Origin: Notospermus geniculatus
Lineage: Eukaryota; Nemertea; Pilidiophora; Heteronemertea; Lineidae
Assembly: GCA_002633025.1 (NCBI GenBank)
Contig: NMRB01000444.1
Coordinates: 137,329 to 201,328 of the forward strand
Direction: 5' to 3'
Length of the DNA: 64,000 nucleotides
Position 1 is the stretch's first letter. Each line of letters opens with the position of its first letter. The position numbers were made by a program, and so were the translations under genes. Positions 32,401-44,096 of this stretch are shown here, in pieces. Under the pieces are notes generated by a model. That model was not told the origin of the DNA. It saw only the letters and a list, made by a program, of their open reading frames with translations, and did not search any database.

Positions 32401-35400
32401 AGGTGTCTGACAAGGGAGGTTCTATTGTACTCACAAATATATGTAAAGCTGGGTATTCGATAGGCTTGAAGAGTGCACCAGGTGGGGCAAGAGCGACATC
32501 TGGGAGAGGTGTCTCCACTTCTTCCACCTTCATGTCACCTTCGTTGATTTGTTCTTGAGTTTCACCCTGAAGGAGTGGTTGACTCTGGACTGGAAGGCTG
32601 ATTATCTCATCCTGAAGAAAAGAACATTCACTTGGAGAAGATACTGAGCGTGTCCGAACAAGGCTATCGACTGCGTCTTTAGCCTTGTCCAAATCATGTC
32701 ATCTTTTGCGTTAATGCATAAATTATAAATGAATCTGCCCCCTACTTGACCCCGCCTCCGAGCCAATCACAACTCATAAAACAACTCGCCGTTCGGCACT
32801 TTCTCTTCTCTTCACGCATGCATTTGTAACACGGATTTTGATTGGCACGTTGATTTGCCATCGCACACCGATGATTGGCTGAGGCTCTGAACTCCTCAGA
32901 AACGGGAAATGTGATGGATTCAAACCAGGCTAGGTGGGCGTCAGGCCAGATAGACTGGTGAGAATCAGATGGATAACACTAGACTTTCCGTCCCAGAACA
33001 GGCCAAGGTCGATATTTAACCAAGAGCACAAGTCAAGGTCAAGTTAAACAAGCACAGCATTGAACGTCCCCCGTCGCCCCGGGTGCAAGTTCGACGGGCC
33101 TGTATTTTGAAGATTCCATTCAGTATTAATCACAGTTTATATGANCATAAAAATTTCGTGAAATTCCATTCAGTATTAAAGGCGTAATCGCAGTTTTTGT
33201 GTTTTGGCTTTCGGCCCCCTGGTGGCAAAGTGGAGAATCGGATTTGGCCGATTCTTTCACGCGACACACCGTTGGCCCATTGTACATCCCCCCACCAAAT
33301 ATCAACCCAAAATTTTCAGTCGTTCAGAAGTTACAGAGCGGAAGGGAACTTATGTGGTTTTTACAAAGCGCCCCCTACAGGGCTGAAAAATGAATTAAAT
33401 TGAAAACCCGTATGGTATGTTATGTACCCTTGCTAGATGAGCCTACCATAAAAATTTCGTGAAATTCCATTCAGTATTAAAGGCGTAATCGCAGTTTTTG
33501 TGGTTTGGCTTTCGGCCCCCTGGTGGCAAAGTGGAGAATCGGATTTGGCCGATTCTTTCACGCGACACACCTTTGGCCCGTGATACATCCCTCCACCAAA
33601 TATGAATCCAAAATCTTTAGTCGTTCTTAAGTTATAGAGCGGAAGGGACTAGTAGCGGCGAGCGGCGAGCGCCGAGCGGCGAGCGGCGAGCACCGAGCGC
33701 CGAGCGCCGAGCGGCAGAGGCGCACGGACGGCCGGTATTTTCAAGTCCCCCTCCGAGGGCTCCGGGGGACAACAAAGGACATCCTCCATTGATTTCTTAT
33801 GTGAAACAACAGACGTCACACAAAAAATATACATGTATATAAAACCTGTCTTCAAGTAAGTTATACCAACCTCAGCTCCAGTTCTTAGAGGTCGACTCAA
33901 CTTGGGTGGCACGTAACCGCTTGAAGAATCATGGGCATTATGATACTTGTACCCCATCAGCTTGTAGTTCTGCGGAACCTTCAGGTTGTAGTAGGGCACC
34001 TTGATCTTGACAGAGACTTCTGTCGGGTCAACGGGAAGTTTGTCTAGAGCATCAGGAGCCTGAAGGAGATAAGAAATGACTCTTATTGTACTGAGGCACC
34101 ATGGATAGTTTTCACCACACGACTGCTAGAACGGGAATTCACACCACCGTGTCCTCTATCGGCAGCTTCAAGAAAATACGGATTCCGGTCTAAAAATAGT
34201 GCATGGACGCCGAAAACTACCCAAAAAATTCAACTTGGGAACGAGTTCTTAGAACTTGCTGCAGCCTGTATTGTCCTCCTGACGGGTTCAAATCGATAAT
34301 GAATTGATCTACGTAACAACGTTGAGAATGAGTTATTCGCAAAAAAGGTTTGTCTTATTGTTTGAAGATCGGGGAAATACCCTCTAGCAAGGCCGAAATT
34401 TGTGTTGTCCGAGCAAATACTCATTCGTCACACGTTACATGAACACACAAACTGCTCATGTTATTATGTAGATTTAAGACTGCACTTTCACAACAGCCGA
34501 CCAGAAACAAAGCACACGGCGTAATTACTTCTAGAAACGTTCGCCCATAACTAGTGTGAACACGTGGTAAAAACCTAATCATATGCAAATCAGTATTGTC
34601 GTCATAATGGTCCGAGTAGCCAATTTAGATTGCGGAGAATTGCCAGGCGACTGGAGAGTGATCATTCCAAAGATCTATTGTGTTCTAACAGTCGTGACCA
34701 GAAAAAACATGGAATTTCATTAAGATATTCTGTGGGATTTGTCACACAAGCAAAGTTGAAACGTAATCTGGGCCCAGTTTCACAAAGAATGGGTGAGGTC
34801 AAATATTCGGCTTAGTCAGGTTTTAATGCCAAGTCTTAAGAAAGTTTTAGACTAAAACCAATATTTGACCTCCCTCCAAGTTTTATCTTAAAACCCGCTT
34901 AAAACTGTCTTAAGAAAGTTTTAAAACCTGGGTATTAAAACTTCTCTAGATAAAACTTCGTTAATCCCAGCAGGAAGCTGAAGTTTTAAAAATTTTAATG
35001 GAAAATGAATTGGGTGAGGTTTTAGTCCCTAGGGACTAAAACCAGACAAAAACCTGCAGAGGTCAAATGTTTGGATTAAGGTTGCAGCTATGTTTACTAT
35101 TGCAGTTACACGCCGTAGCACTCCGAACAGCTGAAAACTTTGACAGTACACCTGCATGTACTATAGAGAGCCAATACAGAGACATCATCGACTAAATGAA
35201 GGCCAATAACAGACTCCATGAATCTCAGGTTTTACCCAAGTTTTAGTCTGGGTTTTATCCAGGTTTCAAAGAAGTTTTAATGAAGTCTTAATCTGAGGCA
35301 GGTTTTAGGAGTTCAGATTAAAACCTACCAAGTCGGATAAAACTCCGATTATCTCAGTTTTAGCTTAGTCCAAATATTTGACCTCACCCAATCTTAAGTC

Positions 35401-38400
35401 TAAAGTTTGACTTAAAGGAGTTAGACGCCGAAGTTGCAAACAAGCTGGTTTGTTTACAAACATGGTCGGCAAACTAGTTTTATTCCTTCGTAAAGGTGGC
35501 AGCACCAGTAGCGCCCCGCGATCGTTAGACTGGTGCCCGGTCCAATGCAACTCACTCACGATATTCACGTCAGTACATATCACCGACAATAGGTGGCAGC
35601 ACCGCAGCCGTCATGTGGATAGAGAACCAGTGAGTGAGTGTTTACAACTTGGACGTCTAGCTCCTTTAAGTCATCATGTGACCAGGTTTCAGCAAATCAG
35701 ATAGCTTCATTTCAGACTTAAGTTTTTTCTTAGACTTAAGATTCTTTGTGCAACTGGGCCCTGGACTCACCATATCATCCTTGACATTCGGCGGCACATA
35801 TGTCGGGAACGTCACTGATTTGATTTTGTCGCTTGTCATATATTTGTCGATTTCATATTCCTTCTCGTCTTCCTTTTCCTGGAGAAGTTTTGCTGAAGTG
35901 AAGAAATTGTGAAATTCACAGTTTGAAGAGGGGCAATTTCCATTTTTCAGTATTAAAAGTTCAAACGCACCCCTACACAGTGTCACTGAAGTATCTCCTG
36001 AATAGAGCATCTTAACCCTTAGAGCACCGTTACCGAGTATACTCGGTACGACAATTCTCTTTTTTAGGACCGTTACCGAGTATACTCGGAAAAGGTCATA
36101 AAATTAAAATTTCAAAACACATGCATTTTTGGCCATTTTTTTTGAAAAAAAGTTTTTTCGAAAAAAAACCCCGGTCACAGGGGAAGGAAAAGTTGAAAAA
36201 AAACTGGCGCTCTAAGGGTTAAGTCCATTGTACATGTAGAATTTTGTGTGCTCATTCTAAGGATATCAATGTCTAAAGGAGTTTTACACAGTTGGGGCCA
36301 TTATGCCTGTAGGCCTAGATGGCAGACAGTGTTCATTTCAGATTTGTAGTTTTCTGCTTCATATTCTAGGTAAATAGACACAGCCTTTTAATTTCACAAA
36401 AAGTCCCAAACGCTAAGTTGATACTCACAGGGTGAGTGTCGGACCGACTGCTTCCGCTTGCCCATGTCATCCACCAACGTTCTCAGATACTTTATCTTGT
36501 CATCTGCCCGCATTCTAATGATCAGCTTACGACCGGCTTGGGCAAATCTGCTCAGAACTCTGTGACGGACATTCCAGGGGTCGTTAGTGTACAGGTCAAA
36601 TTGGATGCCTTCTTTTCCGACCTAGCATGTAAACATGAAATTGAATTTAAAATTTGTATGTTCATGAGTGTAAACAGCTAAAATGTTGAAATGAATTTTT
36701 AACCACTTCAGTGCTGTCCGTATTTGGCTTTATTGCGTAGAGTGCCGAGCCGCGGTAATCCAGAATGACAATTTCATTGCTGCTACATACATGTATGTTG
36801 TAACACATTTTTTCAGGGTTCCCACTCTTTTTCAGGATCCTTTTTTAAGGACTTTTTAAGTACTTTTTAGGACAAATGTAGTCAAATTTAAGCACCATTT
36901 TCCACCAACAACCGCACCGCCCACAGAAAGCTCCATCAGAGATCGTGGAGATGTACACATAACAAGGTTCAATGGGCGGCGCCAGCAGGCCGACTTTTCT
37001 TCTGCGTTGGTGAGAAATCAAAATTTAACGACATTTTTAGAGTAATTAACATACGAGGAAATTTTATTTTTGCTCCTGACAAAAAACTTGAGGACTTTTA
37101 AGGAGTTTTACAGCATTTTCTGAAATCTAAGGACTTTTTAGCACTCTTACAAATTTAAGTACTTTTAAGGATTTTAAGGACCAGTGGGAACCCTGTTTTT
37201 TCTGTGTCATGACGTGTTGTCCTGGTATGCCGGGGATTGCCATTTAAGTAGTTAATTACCACATTAATTACCCGATTAATTACGATTAACGGTCACAAAT
37301 ACATGAAATTTGCTCCTCTAAAGTCCGTTTAAATCATCTGGAGCTCGATGGGCGTATGTCAGTCAAACCCCTAGTAACCGGACAACAATGAATTTAAGGT
37401 TTACTCTAAACGGTCCAACACACATTGTTTTCTAACCAGCTGAACCTTGGTTCGAAAGAGAACATGGAACTACTAGGCCTTGATTCGAAATTGAACACAG
37501 GCATAGACATTGGGTCGTATTTTAGAACGTTCTTCAACGTTAAGGTCGACCTTAAGTCTATTGTAAAACCATCGAGAACAATAGATTTAAGGTGGACCCT
37601 GATGTTAAGGAACGTTCTAAAATACGGCCCATGGGATTGGCTGGAAATGTCCTGTCAATAAAACGCATTTCAGTACCAGACTTCACCAACAATACCAAGT
37701 CCAAGGTCTGCCTGACAACCAAAGGGTCCTCCCATCGAGCTCCAGATGATTTAAATGTACCGGTACTATAGTTTTAAGGAAGCCTCGCCCATGTTTGAAC
37801 CCAAGACTTCTTGGCATGAAGACTCTCTCAGGCACTATACATATACATGTACCGGTACAACCATGCTTTTCTTACCTTATGGTGATCTCTAAATGTCCTC
37901 CTGAAAATGCAGTCTGAACAAGTCCTATCCAGTTCCTCATCTTCTAAGGGATCGCCTCGCTGATACTGAAAACAAAACACAAAGATGAATTTCTTCAATC
38001 AAGGAAACGAACAATACACTTCATTCTACATCTGAGTGGCGCGAGGTTTTCAACCGATATCTCCGCAACGGCTGGGTCAAAATTGACATACCATGCATCA
38101 ATTGACTTGTCTTTCTTGTCGGTATCTTTCTGCTATCTTCATTTTTCGCGTAAGGCCGACATAACGGATCTCTTTCTCAAAACCCATTTCATTTCGCCGT
38201 GGCGTTCAGTGCAGTTTACACGTGCGCGATGCATTGATTGCGTCATTTCAAAATGGCCACCATTTCAGCCGTAAACACGAACTGCGATTGGTGAAATAAC
38301 TTTTTTCTGTCAGGTTTTTTGGGAAAATGACAGCGATGATGGCTGTAGCCGCAAGAAAGATGAATCGATTGACGTATGTTTCGTCAAATTTGACCCAGCC

Positions 38401-41400
38401 GTTGCGGAGCTATCGTTCATAAACCTCGCACCACTCGAAAGTGGAATAGAGAGTACATAGTATGAGTTTTGATTTTCAATTTCACTATTTGTTATTAGGA
38501 CACATTTTTCCGTACCTTATAATCCTTCGTTGCCTGTTCCCGCTGTTCCAGGACTTTGGCCTTCTCCTGGATGTTAATCTGCTCGTCCCCAAGCTTTACC
38601 TGCCACCGTAACTGATTTTGTCGTTCCTCATACACATTTTGACGAACTTGGTGCTCGAACACAGCTTCCTGTAATAATACAGTACCGAGTTAAAAAATAC
38701 ATGGCATTGACATTTTCGTGATTGCCTAGAATCAGTTTCTTTTCTCTAATTATACATGTACAAGGACTTGTTATGTGGCAGGAAATTCTTACTGACCTTC
38801 ATTTGCCTTGTAGAGGGCGCGTTATCTTGTTTTGCTAAAACAGCTGAAAATCATGAGTTAGAATAGATAAGTATCTAGAAATCATCATCGCCGTCAGGTA
38901 ATCATGAAGGAAGTTGTTCAAAATGTTTGCAATCTTCTGAAAATTCAGCCTACAAGCAAATCATGATAAATAAACGATCATGTTTGGTTTCCTCTTGTCT
39001 CCTCTTTCAGTGATGCAGCAGGGTGGACTTGCTCTTAGGAGTCGATGCCATAAAATGCAAGAAGTGACATGCTATAGCCTGAATCAGGGTTCTCCAATAG
39101 TGTAACAGAACGGGCACGGCGCCCGTTCTAAAACGCAGGGTTGATCTCGGCACCCGGTCTAAAAATCCGCCGCCCAGTCAAAAAAAATCGCCGCCTGGTC
39201 AAAATTATTCACTTTAAATAACACTGAGGTTTTGAAAGCACAGACGGGAGCTAGATCTGCGTTCCGAATTGAAATGCTGGGAAATCGCATTTCAGGGCTT
39301 CTAGGTTTCGAATTTTTCTGGGCGAGGCCCTCAGACCCCCAGCTGAGGACGCGTGTGTTGCAGTGGCTTCCGATATCAGTAACTGTGTGACGTCACCAGC
39401 GCCCGGTCTGTTTCAAACCCTGTGGAGAACCCTGCCGATGTGACGCATAGCTAACATTCATTGCCTTTTCCAGCAGCGGCAGTGGTAACACAACACTTTA
39501 TACTTACCACTATAATCTGAGTGCAAATTGAAAAGAATATTGATCTCAAAAAGGCCAAAAACAGCTGATTGCACATCACAGCAAATATGAATTGAATGCA
39601 AAAGTAAACGGCCGCCAAAAAACTTGCAACTCTTCAAATCCAAAAGATAAGATAAAGTCCGGCGCAGCCTTCGCGCGACCCAATGGAATGTGGAAGTAGG
39701 CTTACCACAAACCACAGGCTGACCACAAATCTTATTCAACACACGACTCTTGAATAACCGATCGGACAGTGTGATCAAATTATACTCTGCTCCACTTTTA
39801 CACGCAAAGCAGCATATCTCTCATGAGTCCTTTACTACCGGTAGTGTGTAAACACTGTAGAATGGCCGTAAAATGTATGAATTGTGAATAGACTGTAACA
39901 GTGCCCAGTCATGTGCAGGCGATCGTCATTGGTAACGCGGGGGTAGATGGCGTAATTAGGTAGCCGCAAGCTGTTGTCAGATTTTGTATTTCCGCATTCC
40001 ATTGGGTCGCGCGAAGGCTGCGCCGGACTATAACAATAAGTCAAAAAACTTCCTCTATCAACCACATTTAGAAACCCTTTTCTTTTTGATACCAAATGAA
40101 TGACATCATTTGTAGATGTTGGAATTACTGTACAAATCAGGATCATTTTGTTGTGGTGCCCGGCCCACCCCAACTATGGAAACAGCAATGAATTAAGTGA
40201 TTCATTCAAGCTGGGGTGAAAACAAAAGCAGGAATATCTAAATGTGGCTGTTTTAGCAATTGCTTGATACCCACTTCCATCTTCTAGACACAGGGCATAA
40301 ACACCATTCCCTGAACAGAGTATAATCGCAATTTATATCAACAACATCACAACAGTATATCACACCTATTGCGAATCGAAATCGGTTTCCGTAGATCGAA
40401 ATACGGAAATCGATTTGGTTACGCCGGGTCGGGTCACACTACAAACTAAACCGATTTCGATTCGAAACAAAACGCGTCACACTCAACCCGAAATAAACTA
40501 CGTCATGACGTTATGCCTACATTGAACATGTTCTGCGCAGTACATAACTACATGTATTTCGATTTGGCTAATGCGAATCGAAACCGATTCAAATACCGGT
40601 TTGGTTAAATCGGTATAAAAGTGATCTATTTCGAATTGAGTGTGACGCGTTATATCGGAATAGGCCTTTATTGCGAATTCGATTCAATATAAAACCCTAG
40701 TGTGAACACGGTATAAGAACTACGAAATTTCACTTCTTGGTTTAAGGAATTAAACCCGAGGCGGAGGGTCTTGGTTGCGACACCAAACCCACGAGGGTGG
40801 AGCTAAAATGTAGTCCAAACCCGAGGCGCTTCGCCGAGGGTTTGGACAGAATCTTTGCTCCACCCGAGCGGGTTACTGTAAACCGTGAAATTTTCGCGTG
40901 TGTTTTATTTTCGCGTTCAAGGGTCAAAACGCGAACATAAATCGCGCGAAAATTACTCTTCTTATTATTCTGTTGAAGCTGAAGGGTTCCAATCGCGAAT
41001 ATTTATTCGTCGCGAATTCGTAGATCACCAAAATCGCGAACATTTAGCGTCGCGAAAATATCACGGTTTACAGTAAGTCTTGTACCGTATCTTCAACAGT
41101 GGTTAAGACCTGTACCGTATCTTCAATTTCTGAAATCTCATTAACCCTACTCACCTTCCCTCAAGTCTTTCGCCCGTAGTCTTCCAGGTTCCTGGTTCAG
41201 CACACAGGCGACGGCATACGGTGTGTTCAAGTCTGCTGGAAATTTGATGCCGTTTCTTTCAATTTCCTGAAATTTTGAAAACAGGCCTATAACTGATGGT
41301 CTCCAGGGATTAAGTTTAGGGCTACCTTCGAAATTTAGACGGAGTTTGCATTAGGGGCACATTGGGAACATCTTCAATAATCGAAGGGCGATCTGCTCAC

Positions 41401-44096
41401 CACTGCGTTACATCGCACATCACCCTTCGAGAAATTGACCGGTCCGCGACGAATCCGCTGCATCTCGAAGAGAAGGCCAATCAGAACCGGTGTTGTAAAA
41501 TTTGAATCGTGGTACAAATAGTGGTAGCCGAAGACCCGATATAAAGTGCAATATGATTGGTCGACTAGTAAAGTTGGCATCGTGCCAAGATACGCCGCGG
41601 ACCGGTCTATTTCTTGAAGGGTGATGTCCGATGTAACGCAGTGGTGAGCAGATCGGCCTTCGATTATCGAAGATGATTGGGAAAGGACAAAATGGGAATA
41701 AATCATTGGAAAACTACAGCGCATGCTCAGCAATTGTTTACTTGAAGTCAAACAGTCGGCCGTTGGCATAATCATTCTGGAGTGTCAACTTGCCTCTGGT
41801 TCCTCTTGTATTGACTTGCGAGCCTCCTCTATCAACTTCTTTTTCCGTCGACATCTGTCGATTGGTGAAATACAAGTTGGATCTAAAACACGAGGATCCT
41901 GGGTGACAGACTTCATCGTTAGCTCCCTGAAATAGAATATTTTATGTCAAATTTCGGAGTGTTCCAGGCTCATCCACTTGAAAGTCTTGTAACAGAAAAC
42001 TTAAGGCATAAGCTGCTTTAAATTGACCTTTGGTCAAGTTGTTTTTTAATTTGATAGGTCCAAATTCTGGTGAAAAGTACCGGTAGGGTGTATTGTTTGT
42101 CATGCAACCGACATGACTGAAAGGCCTGATCACTCAAACAGGCCTTGTCTTTAGAGGCGAGCTAAAATGTGCAAGCGCCTCGCAAACAATAGAATTTCTA
42201 TTGTTTGCGAGGCACATGCACATTTTAGCTCGCCTTAAAAGACAAGGCCTGCTCAAACCCTTCAGGAGGTCTCTCAGAAAGAGGTTCCTCTAAAGAGAGC
42301 ATCCAAAGTACAGTACAAGGAACATTCAGGTTCACAGCCTCCAAGTAGAGGTACCCTCTAAGAGAGATCCCATGGTACTTACTTTAGAAGCCCTGGAGAT
42401 GAATATCCCACTATTCGGCACACAAGAGGCTTGGCATTGAATTGTGAGATATTGACTTGGAGTGTTAGGTTGCATGTTGAGAAGTTGGACGGGGCAAACG
42501 TCACCGAGATGTCAACACTGCCATTTGCTGGTATTATACCTGGAAAACAAGATATTTGTCAAATGCAACAATTTTAAATTCGCCTTTCGTGATATACATG
42601 TACAATGAAACTTGGCAACATTATATAATTCTACATACATACTCTAAGAGTAATTGTTTTAGTTTTTTGTCATAATAATGCAAGCAGGAGCCACGGTGGT
42701 GTAGTGGTTCGGGCCTCCGACTAGCCGTCAGAGGGTCCTGGGTTCAAATCCCACTGGGCGTGAGACTTTGGACAAGTCTCTTTGCCTCACCGGCCTCTCT
42801 CCACCCAAGTGTATAAATGGGTACTGGTTGGAAATGCTCGGATTGTAGCACTGAATGAGCAGCTCATCTGAGTTCTACTGGAAGGTTTCAGGATAGACTG
42901 GGGTTAAAGTGTAAACCCAAACTTTAACTTTAACTTTTTTAACTTTAGAAGTAAATAACTTACCTGCAACAGGTTCAACCTTGAATGCTGCATGTGGTTG
43001 TAACAAAGTAACCTGGTATTCAAAATCAACAGGGCAGTTACATCGCAATGGGAGATAAGTTGTTTTCCTAAAATTAAAAGAAGTCAACCATAATGCAGTG
43101 CATTGTCATGATTGCGTAGCTCAGTACAGTACCAGATTTTCATGAAATCGAAAGCGTACTCACTTTTCACCAACAGGTACAGGCGGAAAATCAACATGAT
43201 CTGGGAAATTGGCTGTGTGCATGACGGGGTAGGCATGGATGGGGATGATGAGATTGTCCTCTCCCTTGCAGTGGATGCGGATACAATCGTAGTAGTAGCG
43301 CCATTCATCTGGAGTAAACTCAACCACGCANNNNNNNNNNNNNNNNNNNNNNNNNNNNNNNNNNNNNNNNNNNNNNNNNNNNNNNNNNNNNNNNNNNNNN
43401 NNNNNNNNNNNNNNNNNNNNNNNNNNNNNNNNNNNNNNNNNNNNNNNNNNNNNNNNNNNNNNNNNNNNNNNNNNNNNNNNNNNNNNNNNNNNGTTGGTTG
43501 GGGACCACTGCGTCAAAGGACGACGTCATGTCACGTCAGCGGCGCCCACGACATAACTCTGTTGGCGTGAAATTGCAAACTTTTGAGTCTCAAATGATTG
43601 AATTCCATGGTGATTGCGGCCAGGTCCCTAAGTCTATTTTCAAACTGCTTAGACATTTAAAAACTAGAGATTCTTGACTTCTCAATGGTAGTTGAAATGT
43701 TTCAAACAGACAGATAAGTGCGAAGCAGTCGGCCTTCAAAATGGGCACACATTTTTCCCAATTTGTAAACATGGTCCCCAACTAAAAATCACAGATCTGT
43801 AGTGTAGTGCGACCGTCCTACGACCTAGGCCTATAGGCTATGTCTTTAGCTTAGGATCATGACATCAACAATACAAAATGAGAGATTATTTCTAGCATAG
43901 ATAGGTACTAGAATAATGTAGGCCCCTAGGCCTAGGCCTAGGTCTTTATTTTCATATGCTCACTTGTTTCCAGCAAATGGTTGGGCACTGACAGCTCTTT
44001 TCTCGGTGCAACAATTTTCATGGTATCTAACAGAATCCCATTATTTTTATGCCCGTTCAGGGTAGTTGGTCTGCTCATGGCTTTAGCAGCCGCCAT
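29443..44096 (-). CDS. CFAP221: CFAP221 copy B, exon 1 and exons 3-19
   Basis: Same gene as copy A. Exons: 44096-43964 (exon 1), exon 2 inside the N gap, 43330-43164 (5' end cut by the gap), 43067-42964, 42539-42383, 41926-41794, 41266-41155, 38834-38797, 38668-38516, 37965-37876, 36621-36429, 35892-35771, 34059-33871, 32611-32435, 31761-31511, 31411-31316, 31213-31103, 30854-30783, 29569-29443. Exon lengths equal those of copy A, so the frame is intact. Exon 1 starts ATGGCG, encodes [15 protein letters not shown] and ends with VPNHLLET, close to human VPNHLLES; its phase-1 donor joins exon 2 to give ETK-IYSKV. Replacements against copy A are few and mild (Glu/Gln in exon 14, Ala/Val in exon 17, Asp-Asp-Met versus Glu-Asp-Val in exon 18). 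Confidence 0.93.
29600..30036. mobile_element. MITE, ends GGGTGTGTTT, ATCA target
   Basis: The ends GGGTGTGTTTGAAA and TTTTGAAACACACCC are inverted. ATCA flanks both sides (29596-29599 and 30037-30040), with the empty site in copy A at 12310. It lies 30 bp upstream of the final CFAP221 exon's acceptor. Confidence 0.9.
30271..30636 (-). repeat. tRNA-derived SINE with nested MITE (copy B allele)
   Basis: Counterpart of 12812-13176; the nested MITE occupies about 30378-30521. Confidence 0.88.
32647..32972. repeat. Family-2 SINE-like repeat
   Basis: Begins next to CFAP221 exon 14 with TGTCCGAACAAGGCTATC and contains GGATTCAAACCAGG. Copy A lacks it here. Confidence 0.65.
33146..33650. repeat. 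Tandem duplication of a 300-bp unit
   Basis: The unit beginning CATAAAAATTTCGTGAAATT at 33146 repeats at 33446. Both contain TTTGGCTTTCGGCCCCC and GATTCTTTCACGCGACACAC. It belongs to an insertion of about 0.7 kb (33049-33765) found only in copy B. Confidence 0.88.
33654..33715. repeat. GC-rich minisatellite, GGCGAGC/GCCGAGC units
   Basis: About nine 7-bp units of the type GGCGAGC or GCCGAGC in tandem. It sits at the end of the 33049-33765 insertion in copy B. Confidence 0.85.
34119..34697. mobile_element. Insertion with CACGACTG/CAGTCGTG ends
   Basis: Left end CACGACTGCTAGAAC and right end GTTCTAACAGTCGTG are inverted, with ACC outside both. Copy A has the uninterrupted TTTTCACCCAGAAAA site near 17972. 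Confidence 0.75.
34768..35763. mobile_element. 1-kb element with GGGCCCAGTTTCACAAAGAA ends
   Basis: The ends GGGCCCAGTTTCACAAAGAA and TTCTTTGTGCAACTGGGCCC are inverted. The interior is dominated by repeated TTTTAAG and AAAACC words that fold back on themselves. A separate element with AAAGGAGTTAGACG ends is nested at 35415-35670. It is absent from copy A near 18045 and lies against CFAP221 exon 12. Confidence 0.8.
36016..36218. mobile_element. TTAA-target MITE, ends CCCTTAGAGC
   Basis: The ends CCCTTAGAGC and GCTCTAAGGG are flanked by TTAA (36012-36015 and 36219-36222). The interior holds CCGTTACCGAGTATACTCGG palindromes twice. Copy B only. Confidence 0.88.
36814..37195. mobile_element. Element with CAGGGTTCCCACT ends
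   Basis: The ends CAGGGTTCCCACT and AGTGGGAACCCTG are perfect inverted repeats, set in a T run. The interior is composed of TTTAAGGACTTTTTAAG words. Copy A has the empty T run near 19150. Confidence 0.88.
37327..37755. mobile_element. MITE, ATCATCTGGAGCTCGATGGG ends, with nested insertion
   Basis: Allele of 19281-19570 carrying an extra palindrome at 37512-37630 with ends GGGTCGTATTTTAGAACGTT and AACGTTCTAAAATACGGCCC. Confidence 0.88.
38024..38455. repeat. Long foldback, allele of 19826-20260
   Basis: Same arms and place as in copy A, with scattered substitutions. Confidence 0.85.
39087..39436. mobile_element. Element with CAGGGTTCTCC ends, allele of 21137-21485
   Basis: Same element and place as in copy A. 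Confidence 0.7.
39656..40029. mobile_element. MITE, ends AGTCCGGCGCAGCCTTCGCG, ATAA target
   Basis: The ends AGTCCGGCGCAGCCTTCGCG and CGCGAAGGCTGCGCCGGACT are perfect inverted repeats. ATAA flanks both sides (39652-39655 and 40030-40033). Copy A is empty near 21692. Confidence 0.93.
40361..40706. mobile_element. Copy B insertion with TTTCGATTCG-type repeats
   Basis: Between CACACCTATTGCG and GTGTGAACACGGTATAAG lies sequence with several inverted GCGAATCGAAATCGG words. Copy A lacks it near 21918. The ends are only roughly placed. Confidence 0.55.
40874..41075. mobile_element. MITE, TACTGTAAACCGTGAAATTT ends
   Basis: Ends TACTGTAAACCGTGA and TCACGGTTTACAGTA are inverted, with CGCGAAAAT arms inside. 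Copy A is empty at 22083. A relative with ends TACTGTAAAGCA lies at 53169-53400, and a fragment at 26844-26887. Confidence 0.9.
41370..41688. repeat. Foldback, ATCTTCAATAATCGAAGG arms, copy B only
   Basis: The left arm ATCTTCAATAATCGAAGG and the right arm CCTTCGATTATCGAAGAT are inverted, with further matches through CACTGCGTTACATCG. Confidence 0.8.
42133..42250. repeat. Foldback, GGCGAGCTAAAATGTGCA arms (allelic copy)
   Basis: Counterpart of 23437-23550. Confidence 0.88.
42690..42946 (+). mobile_element. Full-length tRNA-derived SINE (family 1)
   Basis: Head GCCACGGTGGTGTAGTGG (box A) with box B GGGTTCAAATCCC, a body of about 170 bp and an (AACTTT)n tail. Copy A lacks it, so it is a polymorphic insertion. 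It ends 17 bp from the exon 4 donor of CFAP221 copy B, antisense to the gene. Confidence 0.92.
43331..43492. other. Assembly gap of 162 N
   Basis: The gap replaces copy A sequence from about 25389 to 26351 (about 960 bp), including all of CFAP221 exon 2 and the start of exon 3. The N count therefore underestimates the missing length. Confidence 0.95.

Noticed and set aside
33649-33999. Open frame on the minus strand ending in an ALAARR-type repeat
   Set aside because: It fuses real CFAP221 exon 13 sequence to intron and the GC-rich minisatellite. Only the exon part is coding.
9698-43821. Two functional CFAP221 paralogs in tandem
   Set aside because: Copy A lacks exon 1, the second C2orf76 lacks exons 1-3, and the differences are allele-like. 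Unmerged haplotypes explain this more simply, though real duplication is not excluded.
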